DNA of 64,000 nucleotides from Diphasiastrum complanatum (GCA_029204225.1 CM055095.1:27454958-27518957), one strand, 5' to 3'; positions 1 to 12,965 are shown, counted from the first letter of the stretch. Numbers and translations are program-made. Notes: generated from the letters alone by a model not told the origin.

Positions 1-879
1 CCAGTGTAAGTGACACATGAGGGTTGACCAGTCAAACATGACACGGGTCGTATGCTCACCGGAACACTTGGTCCAATGCATGAGTGACACATGTTAGCCT
101 AATCAACTATTTGTCAGGGTACTACCAAGTGGTAAGTGTCGACTGTGCATGGAGTTTGCCATTTGTCGACAGTAGGATGTGTCAGGTTTAAAGGGTGCTT
201 GAGGATTGTGTATAAGTGACACTAGAGAGAGGCATTCCTCATCACATTCTATGTAGCAAAGGGGTGGAGATAAGGCAGCCAACTCCTTATGTTTTTGTGG
301 ATTCAATATATGTACTTGCTTATAGAGGTGAATAAAGTTCGAAATTTGCTAGTGATTGTGCATTATTGAATACTTGTTTGTACTTGTTTGTTTGAGAGTT
401 CAGAGAGAGTTTGACACACTTGTAGCTTTCTGTCCATGTAGGAAAATCAAGATGCATATTTCCAACATTGATCCAACAAATTTATATTGCAATAACAAGT
501 TGATACAAAGTTTAGAACAAGACAACCAAACTCACAAGACAAATCGCATTTGTGGAAAAAAGTACAAGTGCAAGAGATACTACCAAATCATACCTTCCCC
601 AAAACTAATTTAGATGAACTATATGAGACGCTGCTTTTCTCAAGCCACCATGCAACATGGTTCACCTACCTCCAATCTGGGGGTATCTATACCTCTCCCC
701 TCACCTCTTACTAGAGTAAAATGGTGGCAAGTCCACTGATTTAGTTAGGGGCCTGAGTAGGTACTCTACAAACCTACCATTCAAGCGGTTCGTTGGTGAA
801 CGAACCACGATTCGTCATTCGTCATTGAATTGATAGGGTCCGTTTTGAATCGGAAAGAATCAGACCCAAGAAAAAAAAA
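1..879. other. Unassigned intergenic DNA
   Basis: I see no coding region of recognisable family here. An AATAAA-like signal lies near 330 (gaataaagttcg), and the stretch 180-480 has the character of an LTR tail, but no partner copy is present in the window, so this is only a guess. From about 780 the sequence becomes rich in GAATCG/CGATTC words (see the repeat at 880-1056). Confidence 0.4.
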
Positions 880-1056
880 ACGGTTCTTTGATTTTGAACG
901 ATTCTTTGGTTGTGACATCAACGATTCTATGTCTTGGCTTTTCAATGTTCTAATTTGTATTCAAAAAACCAGTTTTTTGAGTTCGAACAATTCTTTGATT
1001 GTGACAACAACGATTCTTTGTCTTGGCTTTTCAATGTTTTGATTTGTATTCAAATA
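880..1056. repeat. Tandem duplication, about 88-bp unit, GATTC-rich
   Basis: Two adjacent copies, about 880-967 and 968-1056, each run from a GAAC.ATTCTTTG.TTGTGAC block to a TTTGTATTCAAA block and differ at several positions. The surrounding DNA (780-1450) is full of CGATTC/GAATCG words, such as those at 788-850 and 1411-1445. The same vocabulary recurs at 62.5-62.8 kb. This suggests a decayed non-autonomous transposon or satellite-like family, not a gene. Confidence 0.6.
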
Positions 1057-2476
1057 TTTACCTAGTGTATTGTGTGATGGACGTTTGATGACGGATCATG
1101 AATAATCATAAATTACAATGTTAAGTGGAAGTTGGTGCATGCAATCTAGTTTGTGAGGTTTGAATTGTGTCCATTCAACATGGTCATGTGCACTTGTGAT
1201 TTTGCACTTGTAATATTGTTTCAGGCTTCAACTTTCTACCAGGAACAATGAACTTTGAAATATATGTTTTCAATAGCAATCTAACGTCTATAAGAATTCA
1301 GACACATTGTAGACATTATACATATCACATTAGATATTCATTAGTATTACATCTATAAAATGCCAAACATTTTTTGCCAATTCTTTTGGAAGGGACCCGG
1401 TTCAGAAACACGATTCATTCGATTTTGAAAAGGTCGATTCTGAACCGGGTGGAAACACTACATACAAGGCCTTTAAGCACAAAGTAGATAGGACTTTATT
1501 TTAGTATGATCATGTACATACCACGTTCTGTTGCAATTGCGTTCCGAAACAAGCATTTTGGACAATGGAACGGTGTTTGAAACATTTTTGAAAATTTTTT
1601 AAACAAAAGAAAAAACACAACTAAAAAACACTTCGTAAGCCATAAAGAAACATAATCTAAGCCTTAAATAAATTCACTAGCACTAAATACTAGTTAAAAC
1701 ACTAAATTTCAAAAACAACAAAAAATGAAGAAAGAAATAAAAAAACCAGCTATGTTCCGAGAAACCCTAATGGGATTTCCCGGAACAGTTTTTGGAACCC
1801 GATCCTGAATGGGATTCAGAATGCGGAGTGCAATTATGGTACATACATAATACCAATGATACATGGCACAAATAAATGATATGCTATATAAATCTTAGCC
1901 ATGGGGAGCATAATCTACAATTAGAATAGCCTGAAATAGATGTTCGACTTTTAACATGATGAATTTTTATGTTTAGAATGTTTGATGACATTGTGGATCC
2001 ATGCTGCAAACGTCTGGAGGAATGGCGGATCTAGATTTGCTGTGGATAAATGAGTATTTTGGTAGTCCTTATTTGGAGGGTTGAAGGGATAGATGAACTC
2101 ATATGAGTGTTTGAGATCTATTACAAAAGTTGATTCACTAACATCATTTTGCATAAGAGGTTGATACGTGGTTATAGTTTCTTACTAGTTAGTACAGTTT
2201 CTGAACCGGCCAAGGTTTGTAGATATTCGAAGCTTTGATTGTAGATGTCTAGAATGTGTACAGAGAGATCTTTTCACCAGTTTTCCTGCATTTGAAATTC
2301 CTACAATATGCTTGGATAGGAATGGCTTTATTCTTTTGCTTCATTTGCACTTTTTTGGTGTTTTACCTTTTCTTGCTCATAGAAAATTTTGTTGAAAGTA
2401 CGTCTTCCTCCCAAATTCACACAATTCATTTTGTTGTTATTACCTTACTTGTTTAAGCTTATATTCTGTGGTGCAG
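1057..2476. other. Unassigned DNA upstream of the GRAM gene exons
   Basis: No exon with convincing coding content is seen. If the GRAM-family gene at 2477 has its first exon in this window it should lie here, but I could not find the expected N-terminal coding block, so it may lie upstream of base 1. Short GTTCCG/GGAAC-rich patches occur near 1535-1575 and 1750-1830, with a similar patch near 3325-3375, which looks like a dispersed degenerate repeat. Confidence 0.4.
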
Positions 2477-5400
2477 TATTTCAGGGGGAAGTTTTTCAGC
2501 AAAAGGAAAGCTATATCTTTCAAATGTTCGCTTGATCTTTGTTGCTGACAAGCCGATCGGGAACCTCTTTGCTTTTGATATGCCATTGGTAGTCTCCTCG
2601 AACTTCGAAAACTCTTAACGCTGCTGTTCAATAAAAATGGTATGGGCTTGTACTTGTTCTTTTATAGATCGACTCACAAAGTTGACTTACCGCCATTAGA
2701 ACCCTCGGCCTTCACCTGCCCCTGCTGGCACCATCCTGGCTATGCACCAGCGCACTACCATCCACCAACTCCTAGGTAAAGAGAATGAATGGTAAAATAC
2801 CTTGAAGGTAGAGTCTTCATGCCTAGTACACATCTCTGATCCCGACAAGTGGTGCACATGCGGTCCATGGGTCTTTATTCAAGTTCATAGGCCCAGTCCA
2901 ACATCTGATTTCAAGGTAGGTTCGGGTCCGTAACACAAGGATTGTTTACAGGCCGTGTGGCTGAAATTCGACCACCTGTTGGATCCAAATTTTAGAGAAA
3001 AGAATCAGCTCATTCAGCCATGTCATGATTTCTACATTATTGACAGTTTATCGGTAAAGTAGGCCATTAAGTTGCCTTTCACAAGGTCATTCTTATCCCC
3101 ACTCATTATCTATGAGTTTGGGACGCTAGTTGGACCCAACTAGCATCAGGACTGATGAGTACTTGCTATAGCTCCCAAAATGGTTTTTCTGACTATGCAC
3201 TTGTTCAACAAGTTATAACAGCCTACTGCTGATAAACTGGCATAACTCCACACCTTTATACAGTTTTCCAAAGGAGAAGCAAAACAATTTAAGACAGTAA
3301 AAGACAGAAATTATTTTTTTTGCATTCCGGGAAACCTTAATCCTAATTTCTGGAACGCGTGATCACGTTCTGGAAAGTGGGCTGCATTTATGATTTTTTA
3401 AATCTGTATTGAATGTCCTCACAATGGATTCCTATACAGTAATGTGTGGAAGAGCCATATAATGTAATTAAATAGTGCTCCGGTCCTTCTAAGAGTAATA
3501 GGTGGATAAGATGTTTAGAGACACTAGGGGGTGGTTCATTTCTCTCAACATTCTCATTGTATCAATTGTGCAGTTTCTCTAATACAAGCATCGTGTTCTT
3601 TGTCCCTCCTCTCTGTGTCACGGATCAAATGTATGTTGCGCGCTTTGATCTAAAACATGGTATCAGAGTTGGAAATAGCTAATACAGATAGATCTTGCAT
3701 GCATTAGATTTTTTTATTGTAAAGAGATAGAAATAGAAGTTAGTTCTTTTTCTGATCTAGTGAGACAGAATGTGTGAAAATAAATAAAGATACACAATGT
3801 ACGCCTATATAGTAATGGGTGCAAGAACCATATAATGTAATCAAATACTGCTCAGGTCCTTCTAAGTGTAAAAGGACTTTGGTACCAGTGGATTAGCTGT
3901 GTACAAAAGCTAGTGGTTACTTCATCTCTTAACAGTGGTGATAAATGAAGGATAAAACAGGTAGAGTGTTGCTGTTTTTTGACAGCCCTATTTTTTGGAA
4001 AGCACGATTCAAAGGAGCCTCTATTGCAGCCATGAAGGGCGCATTTGCGTGTTCTTCCATGGTTGAAAAATGGAGAGGATCAACTCACCACTTTCCTGCC
4101 ATCATGGATTTGTCCTGTACATATCTTTTAGCATGGCATCTCAGCCATTGAGTCCTGTTTGCAGCCCACATGGAAGATTCCATAGGGAGCTCACGTGAAG
4201 AGAAGGAAACAAGCCTCCCTTCCTTCAATTGCGGATTAGGCTTGTAGGAGATTCTCTTTGAAATGCGATGGAATCCAGCCTTGAATTGAGGAGAGCATGG
4301 CATGAACGAGCAGTCAATTAAGAGAGTAGTCTTGGAGAAGCATTGTGAAACCAGGCGTTGGAGGGTGCAAACCAGCCCTGATTCCTTCTGGCAGTTTGAT
4401 GGGGTGCTGTGTTGATCATTGCCCTTGATTCTCGTATGGAAAATGGGTAGCTCACAAGGTCCGATGGGCAACATTGAATCTCCTCGAAAAGTCATAGTTT
4501 GTCTAGGTGAAGCAATTTGCAGGACACAGAGAGAGAAGATCTTAAAGATCGAAGGTCGTGAACTTCAGGCTGGAGTTTAGAACTTTTTGCTTTAATGTTT
4601 GGGTTTACATGTTCTCTGGACGTTTCATAATGAAGTTGAAGAGTAGTGAAGGTTTATGAAATGCCAAAAAGTTTGAGCTCCAAATTTTTCTGTGAAGATT
4701 CAGCCCTACAGAACCAATGATTAAAAATCATGTCTTGCCCTTATTTAAAATTTTGGTGGATCGAAGGTTTGCATCTTGGGACGGCAGGCATTAATGTGAG
4801 CCTTCATCGACCTTGAAAGATGTGATAGGAACTTTGCATGTTGGTCACTGTACAATTGTATGAGGATCTGAATGCATGGCTAAGACTTTGTGGATTCACC
4901 CTGCACCTTAATCTCTCTGTGGCCATTTCTTTTACATTCCCCTGGTAACATTGAAGCTCTTTGGATAAACAGAGTCTAGGATTTAGGGTTGATCTGTTGC
5001 ATTGTAGAATATTCTCAATATAGGTAGACAGGGTGGTTTTGCAACAATCTAATGCTGTGAATAAAGAGCAAATTCTTCAATGTTTAAGCAACTTATAGAG
5101 GACTCGAGAAACAGACCTTGTTCGGTAAACTCATCTTTCTGGTGCGACCAACTGTGCTTGCCCCTTGGTTGTTCGTTGATTTTGGGCTTTTGCTCCTTAG
5201 TTTCTAGTTGATATCTTTTAAGCCCTTAGTGAAGATTAGAAAATGATTGGTCCCCAGATGCATTCAAACTTAAGCCCCTGCACGCCACTGCGTGCTGGAA
5301 TCGATCTACAATGATTGGCAAAAGAGTCATACTCTTCCTTTGAATTTTGATGAATCAATGGTAATTCTGGTGAAATTCATGCTAGAATTCTGGTTTTGCA

Positions 5401-7052
5401 TGTCATGGATGCATATTGTGATAAAATCTAACAACATTCTCAGAGGCATTATTGCCTTAGTTAAAGCATTTTGATTAATAGAGAGCTTTTTTTTTTTTCC
5501 CTTAACCTCTTTCATAGAAACAGGGTGAACTCAATATTTTCGTCAAAATATGATTTATGTTTTTCTGCTTATGACATTTTGCAGCTATTTATACATGAGG
5601 AGCGCTTCAATCAACCAATATTTTTATGCAATAATGTTTCAGGCAAAGTACATCCTGTATGTGTATTCTACTCTTGCCTTCTGATTTGTCTATGCTGTGA
5701 TATTCATTATGACCTGCATGTTAAGTTAATTGCATTTTTTCAAGGAGGTAGATTTTTCTTAAGCTGTCATCATTTGACAAACAAATTATAGAGCTAGTGA
5801 AATTATTAGTGGCTGTATTAAACTCTATCTATCAATTTTAATTGCAGGTGATCCCAGATGGGTCTAACAGGTCTTTGTTTGGTCCCTATAACTTCAAAAT
5901 TCTGTTCAAGGAAGGTGGTGTTGGAACTTTTGTTCCATTGTTCTTCAATCTGTTACGATCTTTGCGTGAAAGTGACTTGTCACGATCCACAGCACCCATA
6001 TTGGATCCTTTTCCAACTGCTCAACCACCAGTTGACGAGATGATTAGACATGCGTGAGTAAAGTTCATCTTTTTCAATGTTTGTGTCCTAGTTAACGAAA
6101 CTCATTTTGTAGCTTGCTTATGCATGATAGCATTGTGTTGTTTATTTGACAAAGGCATTTGATTATGTTAATGACTTTCTATCTGATAGACATAAGTGAA
6201 ACAAATTTTGGCTATTCAACCAAGTAGTTCATGCAGACAAAAACTAAAAACATATGCCCAGAGGTTGTCCTTAAGTTGATTAATCTGTGGTTGGTATCTT
6301 GAGATCAGGTCTATTGGCTGCTAGCCAAAGGAAGTGTGGTCCTATAACTACCTTTCAATAACTGTCAGTACAAGAGAAGGTGTGGTTAGCTGACGATGTC
6401 TGTGGTTTAATCTTTCTGGACTCTAATGACATGTTTCCCTCTACATATGAGTCTTTGGAATATCTGTATGCTCTTTGTTGTGTGATCCCAGTTTGCAGCA
6501 GTAGTAGACTTACACTAAGTGCAGAGTTGTCTGCTCTACTTGTCAACTTGGATATTTGGGTTCTGCTTAAGAGCAGTCCACTGAATGCCATTTTTAGATA
6601 TTTTTTCCATACATTCTAGGGGCTTTATTGTTCGTTAGGATCATGAAAGGAGTTGAAGTTGTTGTGAGGTTCAATTGATTTGGTAAGGTGTCTAGCCTTT
6701 TACCTCAACCCTTTTTCTTTTAGGAGCTGATTTCCATATAAAGTTTGCCTGCTTTTCATCACCCAATTGCATGTTTTTGGTCAGGTCTCTCAACAAATTA
6801 ACATCTACAGGCCAAAAAGGATTTGTGTAGAATGTTTCTTTTGGTTGTTACTAATATTGGACAGAGCATAAAGTGAGAACAGATCCGTTTATGCGCTTGC
6901 AGCTTAAATTTGAGATTTTTGATTTTGTGCCTTTTTCCAGGTACATCGATCCAAATGATCCTACTAAACTGTATTTACAGCAGCCTGGTGTGACTGGGTC
7001 TCAGCTTCGAAGACGGAACTACAGCGGTTCTGTTAGCGAGGATGCGTCTTAG
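2477..7052 (+). CDS. GRAM-domain / WBP2-like protein, exons 2-5 (first exon not found)
   Basis: Four exons can be read with consensus splice sites: 2477-2588, 5585-5647, 5848-6053 and 6941-7052, ending at TAG 7050-7052. Joined, they keep one open frame. The first exon seen encodes SAKGKLYLSNVRLIFVADK followed by a GNLFAFDMPL block, the second FNQPIFLCNN, the third NFKILFKEGGVGTFVPLFFN and PPVDEMIRHA, and the last YIDPNDPTKLYLQQP with SQLRRRNY. This is the signature of the small plant GRAM-domain proteins related to WW-domain-binding protein 2 (Arabidopsis At5g11680 type), which are probably membrane-lipid-binding; their precise role is unclear. The family normally has roughly 35 more N-terminal residues, so exon 1 is missing from view. 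The frame enters 2477 one base before a codon. Introns are 2996, 200 and 887 bp; the long one holds a retroelement relic. No disabling lesion is seen in the exons present. Confidence 0.85.
3414..3875 (+). mobile_element. Degenerate short LTR element inside the GRAM gene intron
   Basis: A block beginning near 3421 (acaatggattcctatacagt) is repeated at 3794-3875 with scattered mismatches, about 82 bp compared. The first copy continues to 3657 and ends ...aaaaca, directly followed by TGGTATCAGAG (3658-3668), the usual initiator-Met tRNA primer-binding site of plant LTR retrotransposons. The internal part is only about 135 bp and the second repeat is truncated. This fits a decayed TRIM-like element. 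No target duplication is recognisable. Confidence 0.6.
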
Positions 7053-8100
7053 CTGGAGTATCAAAGAGTATGTCACAATAGCATGCAGATCTACATGGTT
7101 TGAGTTGTTGGCATGGTTTGAGATATTACTAGCCCATATGTGTCCCACGAGTCTACATTAATCCAAGCACTTCCACTTGGAAACGTATCACAGGCAGACA
7201 ATAATGGCACAGTTTGAGAAATGACCCACAGTGGCCGAGATGAAACTGATGGTCCTGTTTAACATTATGATGTATAGAGAGCTTTTAATACTTGTTTGAG
7301 GTTGATGACTTACAATCAGTTGGCAAGGTAAAGTTGTAATGACAGAAAAGGGATGTTATTAGCAATGAATGTCATGGCATAAGGCCATTGCTATACATGG
7401 AGTGGGTGATAGAGTAAAGCATTTCTAATTGGTCTGAATCGAGATTCTAGAGGCTAAATTTGTTTCAAGCTTTTTTTTTTTTTTCTCAAACCTTCTAAAT
7501 TGAAAATCAAATGTAGGTCCAATATGAATTTTAACATTATACAATTCATTAGTTCTTGCTGTATAAATGTATTCAATGACTTTCAGAAGATTCACATCTC
7601 AGGTCTTTTTAGAATCAAGTCATTTGGCAAAATTCTATCACCTTATTACCTATCCACTCAGGCTAGCATGCGATGTGCATATTACTTATTAGCAACTGTT
7701 TAAGATTTTTGGGAACTTGGAGACGAGGGAATGCAGGAACGCTATGATATCATTAATTTTTAAATTTGACAAAATTTAGAAAAAACAAAAAAGTTGAGAA
7801 TTTTTAGAAGAAATTTCCAAGTTTGAGGACTTGAGGGTCTAATTATAGATAATGGACAAAGAAACGTGAAAATGAATTTTCAAACTTGAAAGTTGAAGGA
7901 TAAAACATATTAAAAGAATTTTTAATGCAAAAAAAAATTATCATTTTGAAATTTTGTACCTTTTTACATTAGCTTGTACAACTGTCAAGATTGCATTAGA
8001 TTCTAGAAACAAGTTTGGGCTTTGAAGGCTCAAATGGAATGGCCCCAAGCCTTCGCAAAATTTAAATGTATGATATATAAACAATGAAAAAAAGTAGCTC
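7053..8100 (+). other. 3' flank of the GRAM gene and AT-rich DNA
   Basis: The first few hundred bases presumably include the 3' UTR of the GRAM-family gene; no certain polyadenylation signal can be fixed. From about 7440 the sequence is AT-rich with poly-T and poly-A runs and no gene that I recognise. Confidence 0.5.
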
Positions 8101-8519
8101 AACGTCTATAATCTATGCATCAATGGCGGATTCCAAGGGTGTGGCATTCTCATAATTTGCAACCTTTGCTCTCTCACTATGTATGCCCCCACAATAAATT
8201 GCTTCTCAGTGAACTCCTCGATGTTATTAAGAAGTCACAAGTTTGGATTACCAAAGACTAAATCATTCATCTTTGTAGTGCCAAGATGGTTTTTATTCTT
8301 GGAAGCTATGTGATTGAAGGGGTTCCATAAGCATTTATAAGGGCAAGAACTAGCTCCTTGGCTTAGGAAGCGAATGGCTAGCCTTTGCAACTTTGGGGTG
8401 TTAGCGCCGTAATCGTCGACCCACCATAAAGTTGACCCCACAACAAACTTGTCATATGCGAAGAGACCTTGCTTGTTCCTATAAAACCCCAGTTGAACCT
8501 CTATGGCCCTTGTGTACAA
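8101..8519 (-). pseudogene. hAT-type transposase C-terminal fragment
   Basis: On the minus strand, an open frame from 8519 to 8235 encodes a block reading WWVDDYGANTPKLQRLAIRF, then LSQGASSCPYKCLWNPFNHI, then KNKNHLGTTKMNDLVFGNPN. This matches the order of the C-terminal dimerisation region of plant hAT transposases: WW..YG..TP.LQ.LAI..LSQ..SSS..CERNWS.F..IH..KRN.L....L.DLV...NL. The CERNWS core is altered (YKCLWNP), and no catalytic RNase-H-fold region is present upstream. Further in-family-looking codons continue to about 8105 in another frame. It is a decayed fragment, not an active transposase. No terminal inverted repeats were found. Confidence 0.72.
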
Positions 8520-8740
8520 TCATGCACTTAGAAAGATTCCTTTGCCACCTTCGTCACATCTCCATCACTCTCCTGGCACTTACCTTCAAACTCGGGGTCT
8601 AAAACAAATGCTGTTGCATGGAGATGTGAGTGGTAGTTGTCCCATTAATGTGATCGGCATAGCTCAACAATTACTCAAATCTATCAACATAGCTCAAAGA
8701 AGCTCCATTCTTTGGATGTGCTCTATCGTTTTTTCAAGGC

Positions 8741-8951
8741 CTAGCACTTTTCATACTTAGTTTTTTTGAAGTACATCTTTCACACATGTGTATGTACTTG
8801 CTTGATGATTGTATGCATGTAGTAACGTGTCTTTGCCTTTGAAAATTGAGATAGATCTTGATTATCAATCTAGGCTTGATCTATGTGCAAGCACATCACT
8901 TAGGAGATCATTATCACACTCAAAGGACATTCGACACGTGTGAATTCAACA
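8741..8951 (+). repeat. Truncated 5' LTR of the 8.7-13.0 kb copia element
   Basis: It aligns with 12761-12965 from the shared ctagca.ttttcatact start to the cacgtgtgaattcaa.a end. Upstream of 8741 homology stops abruptly, so about 500 bp of the LTR are missing. The retained part holds the CACGTG palindrome (8934-8942) shared by several LTRs in this window. Confidence 0.8.
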
Positions 8952-9717
8952 TGATATTAGAGCCCACCTAAGGTTACCATGCATCTATCATCATTAGTAT
9001 GAAAATTTTTGCATCAAAATCAAGCTAGAAAGAGATTAGGCCCGTTTTCCTAGCTATCTTGTTCTTTTTTAGATCAAAAGAGATAAATAGGGCATTGATT
9101 GGATCTGAATAGGTAATGTACAGAATCTTATGTTCAGACACGTGTGAGGATTATCAAAGTTCAGTAGATGAGTTCTCTTTGACGTTTGATCCAAAATCTA
9201 TGCCTGATAGCTTGTTTGAAAGCTAGAAAAGTCTAGTTTCTGAAGCAATTTGTTTCAAGCCATGCGGTTGAGCCAATCATAAGCTATAGGCATTTGAATA
9301 AGGGTAGGTAGGGCACCTACACCTGTGTGGACACATTTGGTTTGATCATTATATTGCTTGTTTGATCCTAAAACTCAGTTGTATGTTTGCCAATCCCATC
9401 TATTTGAGATCTAGGCATAGTTTTGAGGTCGTAGCCACATTGTTTCATGCAAATCCATTGTATTTGAGTTAATTGTGGATTCTTAGTGTATTTGCCACTT
9501 GCTAAGTGATTTTGACCCTAACTTTGCCCATACTCCATCATTTGATGAGAAGTTGATCTAGTTTGAGAGAGATTGGTAGAGCTAGTGAGATCTATCTCAC
9601 ATCTTGTTGCAAGATCTTGCATAGGAGTTGGTAGGACACCTTTATTGGATCATATAGTAAGAGAGAAGCAACATTTTATTGTTCATTACAAGGATTATTC
9701 ACTACTTTATGGCTTCC

Positions 9718-12235
9718 ATGGGTTCAACTTGTTGGAACCAAGTGAGAGACTATCTACTTCCAATTATTCCATTTGGAAGGTACGAATGGAGTCAATCTTG
9801 ATACTCCAAGATGTGATGGACATTGTTATTGGGCTTGAGGAGGAGCCACAAGTCCTTCAAGAAGTCCAAAGATATAAGAAGAGAGCTAGGATGGCTCTAC
9901 ATTATATCAAGATGAATGTCTCTAGTGAGAGAGATTGGTACTTGTACTCAGCTGGGATGCACTCAAAGCTATATGTGAGGCCAAGAATACCTCTAGGCTC
10001 CTCACTCTTAGAAATCAAAATTTTCAAAGCTGTCAAAAGAGTGATGAGAGTGGTTCTAATTATGTATTGAGAGTCAAAGACATTCATAGAGAGCTTGCTT
10101 GTATTGGAGATTCTATCAATCAAAGTGAGCTAGTCCAAGTCATTTTAAATGTCTTGAGAGATGAATATGACAACCTTGTCCAATCCTATGCTATTAAGGA
10201 GGAGCTACCAAGATTGGAGGCCCTTTAAGGGGTTCTTATTGCTAAAGAATCAAGAGAAGAGTACAAGCTCTTGAAGATGGACAAATTATCCCTCAATCAT
10301 AATGGTGATGGCAAAGCACTATTTGTCAAAGACGAGCACAAAGGGAGGAGCAAGAATCAGCATCAACATTTCTCTAAGGACAAAGCAAAAGACAAGAACA
10401 AAGACAGAGAGGAGGATGATTCCTCTCAAGCTTCTACCTCTAAGAAGAACCAATTCAAGCAAGCCAACATATCTAATGATAATGAAGACTCTATTGCAAG
10501 TGATGGAGAAGGATATCTTATGGCTCAAGATGCATCACCAATAATTAGTATAAAAAACAATCAAGATGTGTTGGGGTCGATATTTGAGGAGGAGTCTCCT
10601 CAGGTTTTCTCATAGAAAGAGATCCGAGCCTAAGAGGCTCTCATGCATTGACAAAGGCAAGCAAGTGGATCTTGATTCCACCAATTATGCTTTTTTCATA
10701 TCACATGAAGAGCCAAAGGATGTTGAAGATGCACTCGATACCAAAGAGTGGTATGAGGCTATGAAGCAAGAATATGATGCATGGATCACCAACAACACTT
10801 GGGAGCTTGTGGATCCTCCATCCAATAAGCATATTATTGGATCCAAGTGGGTATTTTGAATCAAGTACAATCATGGTGGCACCATCAACAAGTACAAGGC
10901 AAGATTACGTGCAAAAGGATTTGCTCAAATCCATGGACTTGATTATGAAGAGACCTTTGCACCCATGGCAAAGATGGTGGCAGTAAGAATCATCATATCT
11001 ATTGCTTGCTATTTCAAATGGAAGGCGTTCCAATTGGATGTTTCCAATGCATTTCTCAATGGATATCTTGAATAGGAAATCTATATGGAACAACCTCAAG
11101 GATTCATCAAGGATGAATCAAAAGTGTGCTTGCTCTTCAAAAGTCTTTATGGACTCAAGCAAGCACCAAGACCTTGGTATGTTAGACTCAACTCTTTTAT
11201 TATCTCACTAGGATTTATCCTAAGTGACTATGATCCTTCCATGTATCTAAAGTTTGTTGCTAGTGATATTGTCATTCTTCTCATTATCCTTTATGGAAGT
11301 TGTATCTAATTAGTTGAAGAGACTGAAGTTGCACTTGGAGGTGAGTTTAAAATGCAAGATCTAGGAGAGATCCATTACATCTTAGGCCTAGAGATTGACT
11401 TTCATGATGATTATGGTTTTATATGTCAATCTAGATATGCTCTTTCTATGTTGAAAAAGTTTCATATGGAAAATTGTAAGAGCATAGATACACCTATGGA
11501 GAAAGTTGTGAAAGATCCTAATAAAGGTGATGAAAGATCCTTTGAGGACATCACACTTTTTAGGAGTCTTATTGGCTCCTTAATTTGGCTTACCATCGCT
11601 AGGCCCGACTTGAGCTATTGTGTGCACAAGTTGAGTCAATCTATGCAAAATCCAAAGATCCATCATTGGAAATCGGCCAAGAGCGTGCTAAGGTACACAT
11701 CTTCTACTCATAATTATGGTTTGATCTACAAAAGTGAAGATTTATCTCTTATTGGCTACTCAGATTTGGACTTTGCAAGTGACAAGATGGATCGAAAGTC
11801 CACAAGTGCATATGTTATATATTTTGGTGAAAATCTCATATCTTGGCTTTCCAAAAAGAAAGATACTATATCTCTTTCTTCATGTGAGGCCGAGTATAAA
11901 GCACTCACTACAACAAAAAAAGAAGTGCTCTGGATCAAGAGATTGCTATTGGGCTAAAGTACATCAAGGAGGATGACCTACCAATGATCAAATGTGACAA
12001 CATCTCGGCCCAAGCCCTTACCAACGATCCAATTTTTTATGCAAGGAGCAAGCACATTGAAGTGGCACACCATTTTGTGAGACAAAAGCTTATTGGAGGA
12101 GATATTTACTTGGAGAATATTGATACATCTTCATGTATTGCCAATCTACTCACCAAACCTTTGAGTAAGAGTTCATTCATCAAGCATAGATCTAATCTTG
12201 GTCTAATCTCAAAATCAATGCTTAAGTTAGAATAG
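9718..12235 (+). pseudogene. Copia gag-pol pseudogene lacking protease and integrase
   Basis: The gag region at about 9727-9925 encodes LEPSERLSTSNYSIWKVRME, close to the start of the intact gag at 27903. A frame change near 9930 leads to SWDALKAICEAKNTSRLLTL and continues to 10228. A lysine-rich segment follows (10271-10540), where a zinc knuckle would be expected but is absent. From 10620 the frame encodes the start of RT (NNTWELVDPPSNKHIIGSKW), with a stop at 10858 and another at 11074 (TAG in the frame of FLNGYLE). The YVDD catalytic motif is destroyed (LLIILYGSCI, about 11275-11307). The RNase H and C-terminal part (11352-12235) is better kept, with DKMDRKSTSAYVIYF and SLSSCEAEYKAL, broken by one stop at 11955. 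It cannot encode working polymerase. Confidence 0.85.
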
Positions 12236-12250
12236 ATAACTTTTTAGGAG

Positions 12251-12965
12251 TGTGAAAATTACAAAAAGCTATCTAGGTTAGATGTAATTGATAAAGATTT
12301 TGTATCAAACATCTAGGTGTAGAAGTTGGATAGGGCCATTTTTGGCTTAGAAGGCAAATTGGTCAATTCCACATGTAAGCCATCATTTGCCCAAAAGTAG
12401 GATATGATGCAAACTCGTGCTATTTAGGTTTGTGACACATGTGTAGATGTAATTTGATGAGTGACACACTTCAAGTGTTGGCAAGAATCAAGGGGTCCAA
12501 TCACAAGTGAGATTTTCATGAAAAGGGTCCAATAAATTGTGAGGTGGATGCATCACTCATCCAATAGGATGTAAGAGGTTGTAGAGATGGGGTCCAATAG
12601 GAATTGAGCATGGACTACCATGAGTTATTAGTAGTATGATGATTTCCCTCATTATGTAGTTAGTTTTTTTGAGACCAATGAGAATCTGTGTTCCTAGTCA
12701 CATTGGTGGATTCTCTCTCTACCCGGTGCCAATTTGTTGCATTCTCTCTCTACTTGCGAGCTAGCATTTTTCATACTTTTTAAAGTACATCTTCAACACG
12801 TGTGTATTTACTTGATTCATGGTTGTATGCATGTAGTAATGTGTCTTTGCCTCAGAAAATTGAGATACATCTTGATTATCAATCTAGGCTTGATCTATGT
12901 GCAAGCACATCACTTAGGAGATCATTATCACACTCAAAGGACATTCCACACGTGTGAATTCAATA
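12251..12965 (+). repeat. 3' LTR of the 8.7-13.0 kb copia element
   Basis: It starts TGTGAAAATT right after a purine-rich ttaggag tract and ends TTCAATA. At 715 bp it is the longer copy. Near the end it carries cacacgtgtg (12947-12956). The last dinucleotide is TA where CA is usual, a point change compared with the CA end at 8950-8951. Confidence 0.78.

Larger units (their letters stand above)
8741..12965 (+). mobile_element. Decayed Ty1/copia element with truncated 5' LTR
   Basis: A 211-bp 5' LTR remnant (8741-8951) matches the end of a full 3' LTR (12251-12965) that starts TGTGAAAATT and ends ...GTGTGAATTCAATA. The primer-binding site after 8951 is degenerate (tgatattagagcc). The interior carries a frameshifted gag (about 9720-10540), then passes straight to reverse transcriptase (from about 10570) and RNase H up to 12235, so protease and integrase have been deleted. 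Because the 5' LTR is truncated, no target duplication can be checked. A related solo LTR lies at 51683-52390. Confidence 0.85.

Noticed and set aside
4085-4495. 136-codon minus-strand frame in the GRAM gene intron
   Set aside because: It starts at an ATG and is fairly long, but shows no recognisable motif and lies antisense in an intron; chance or an old fragment is as likely.
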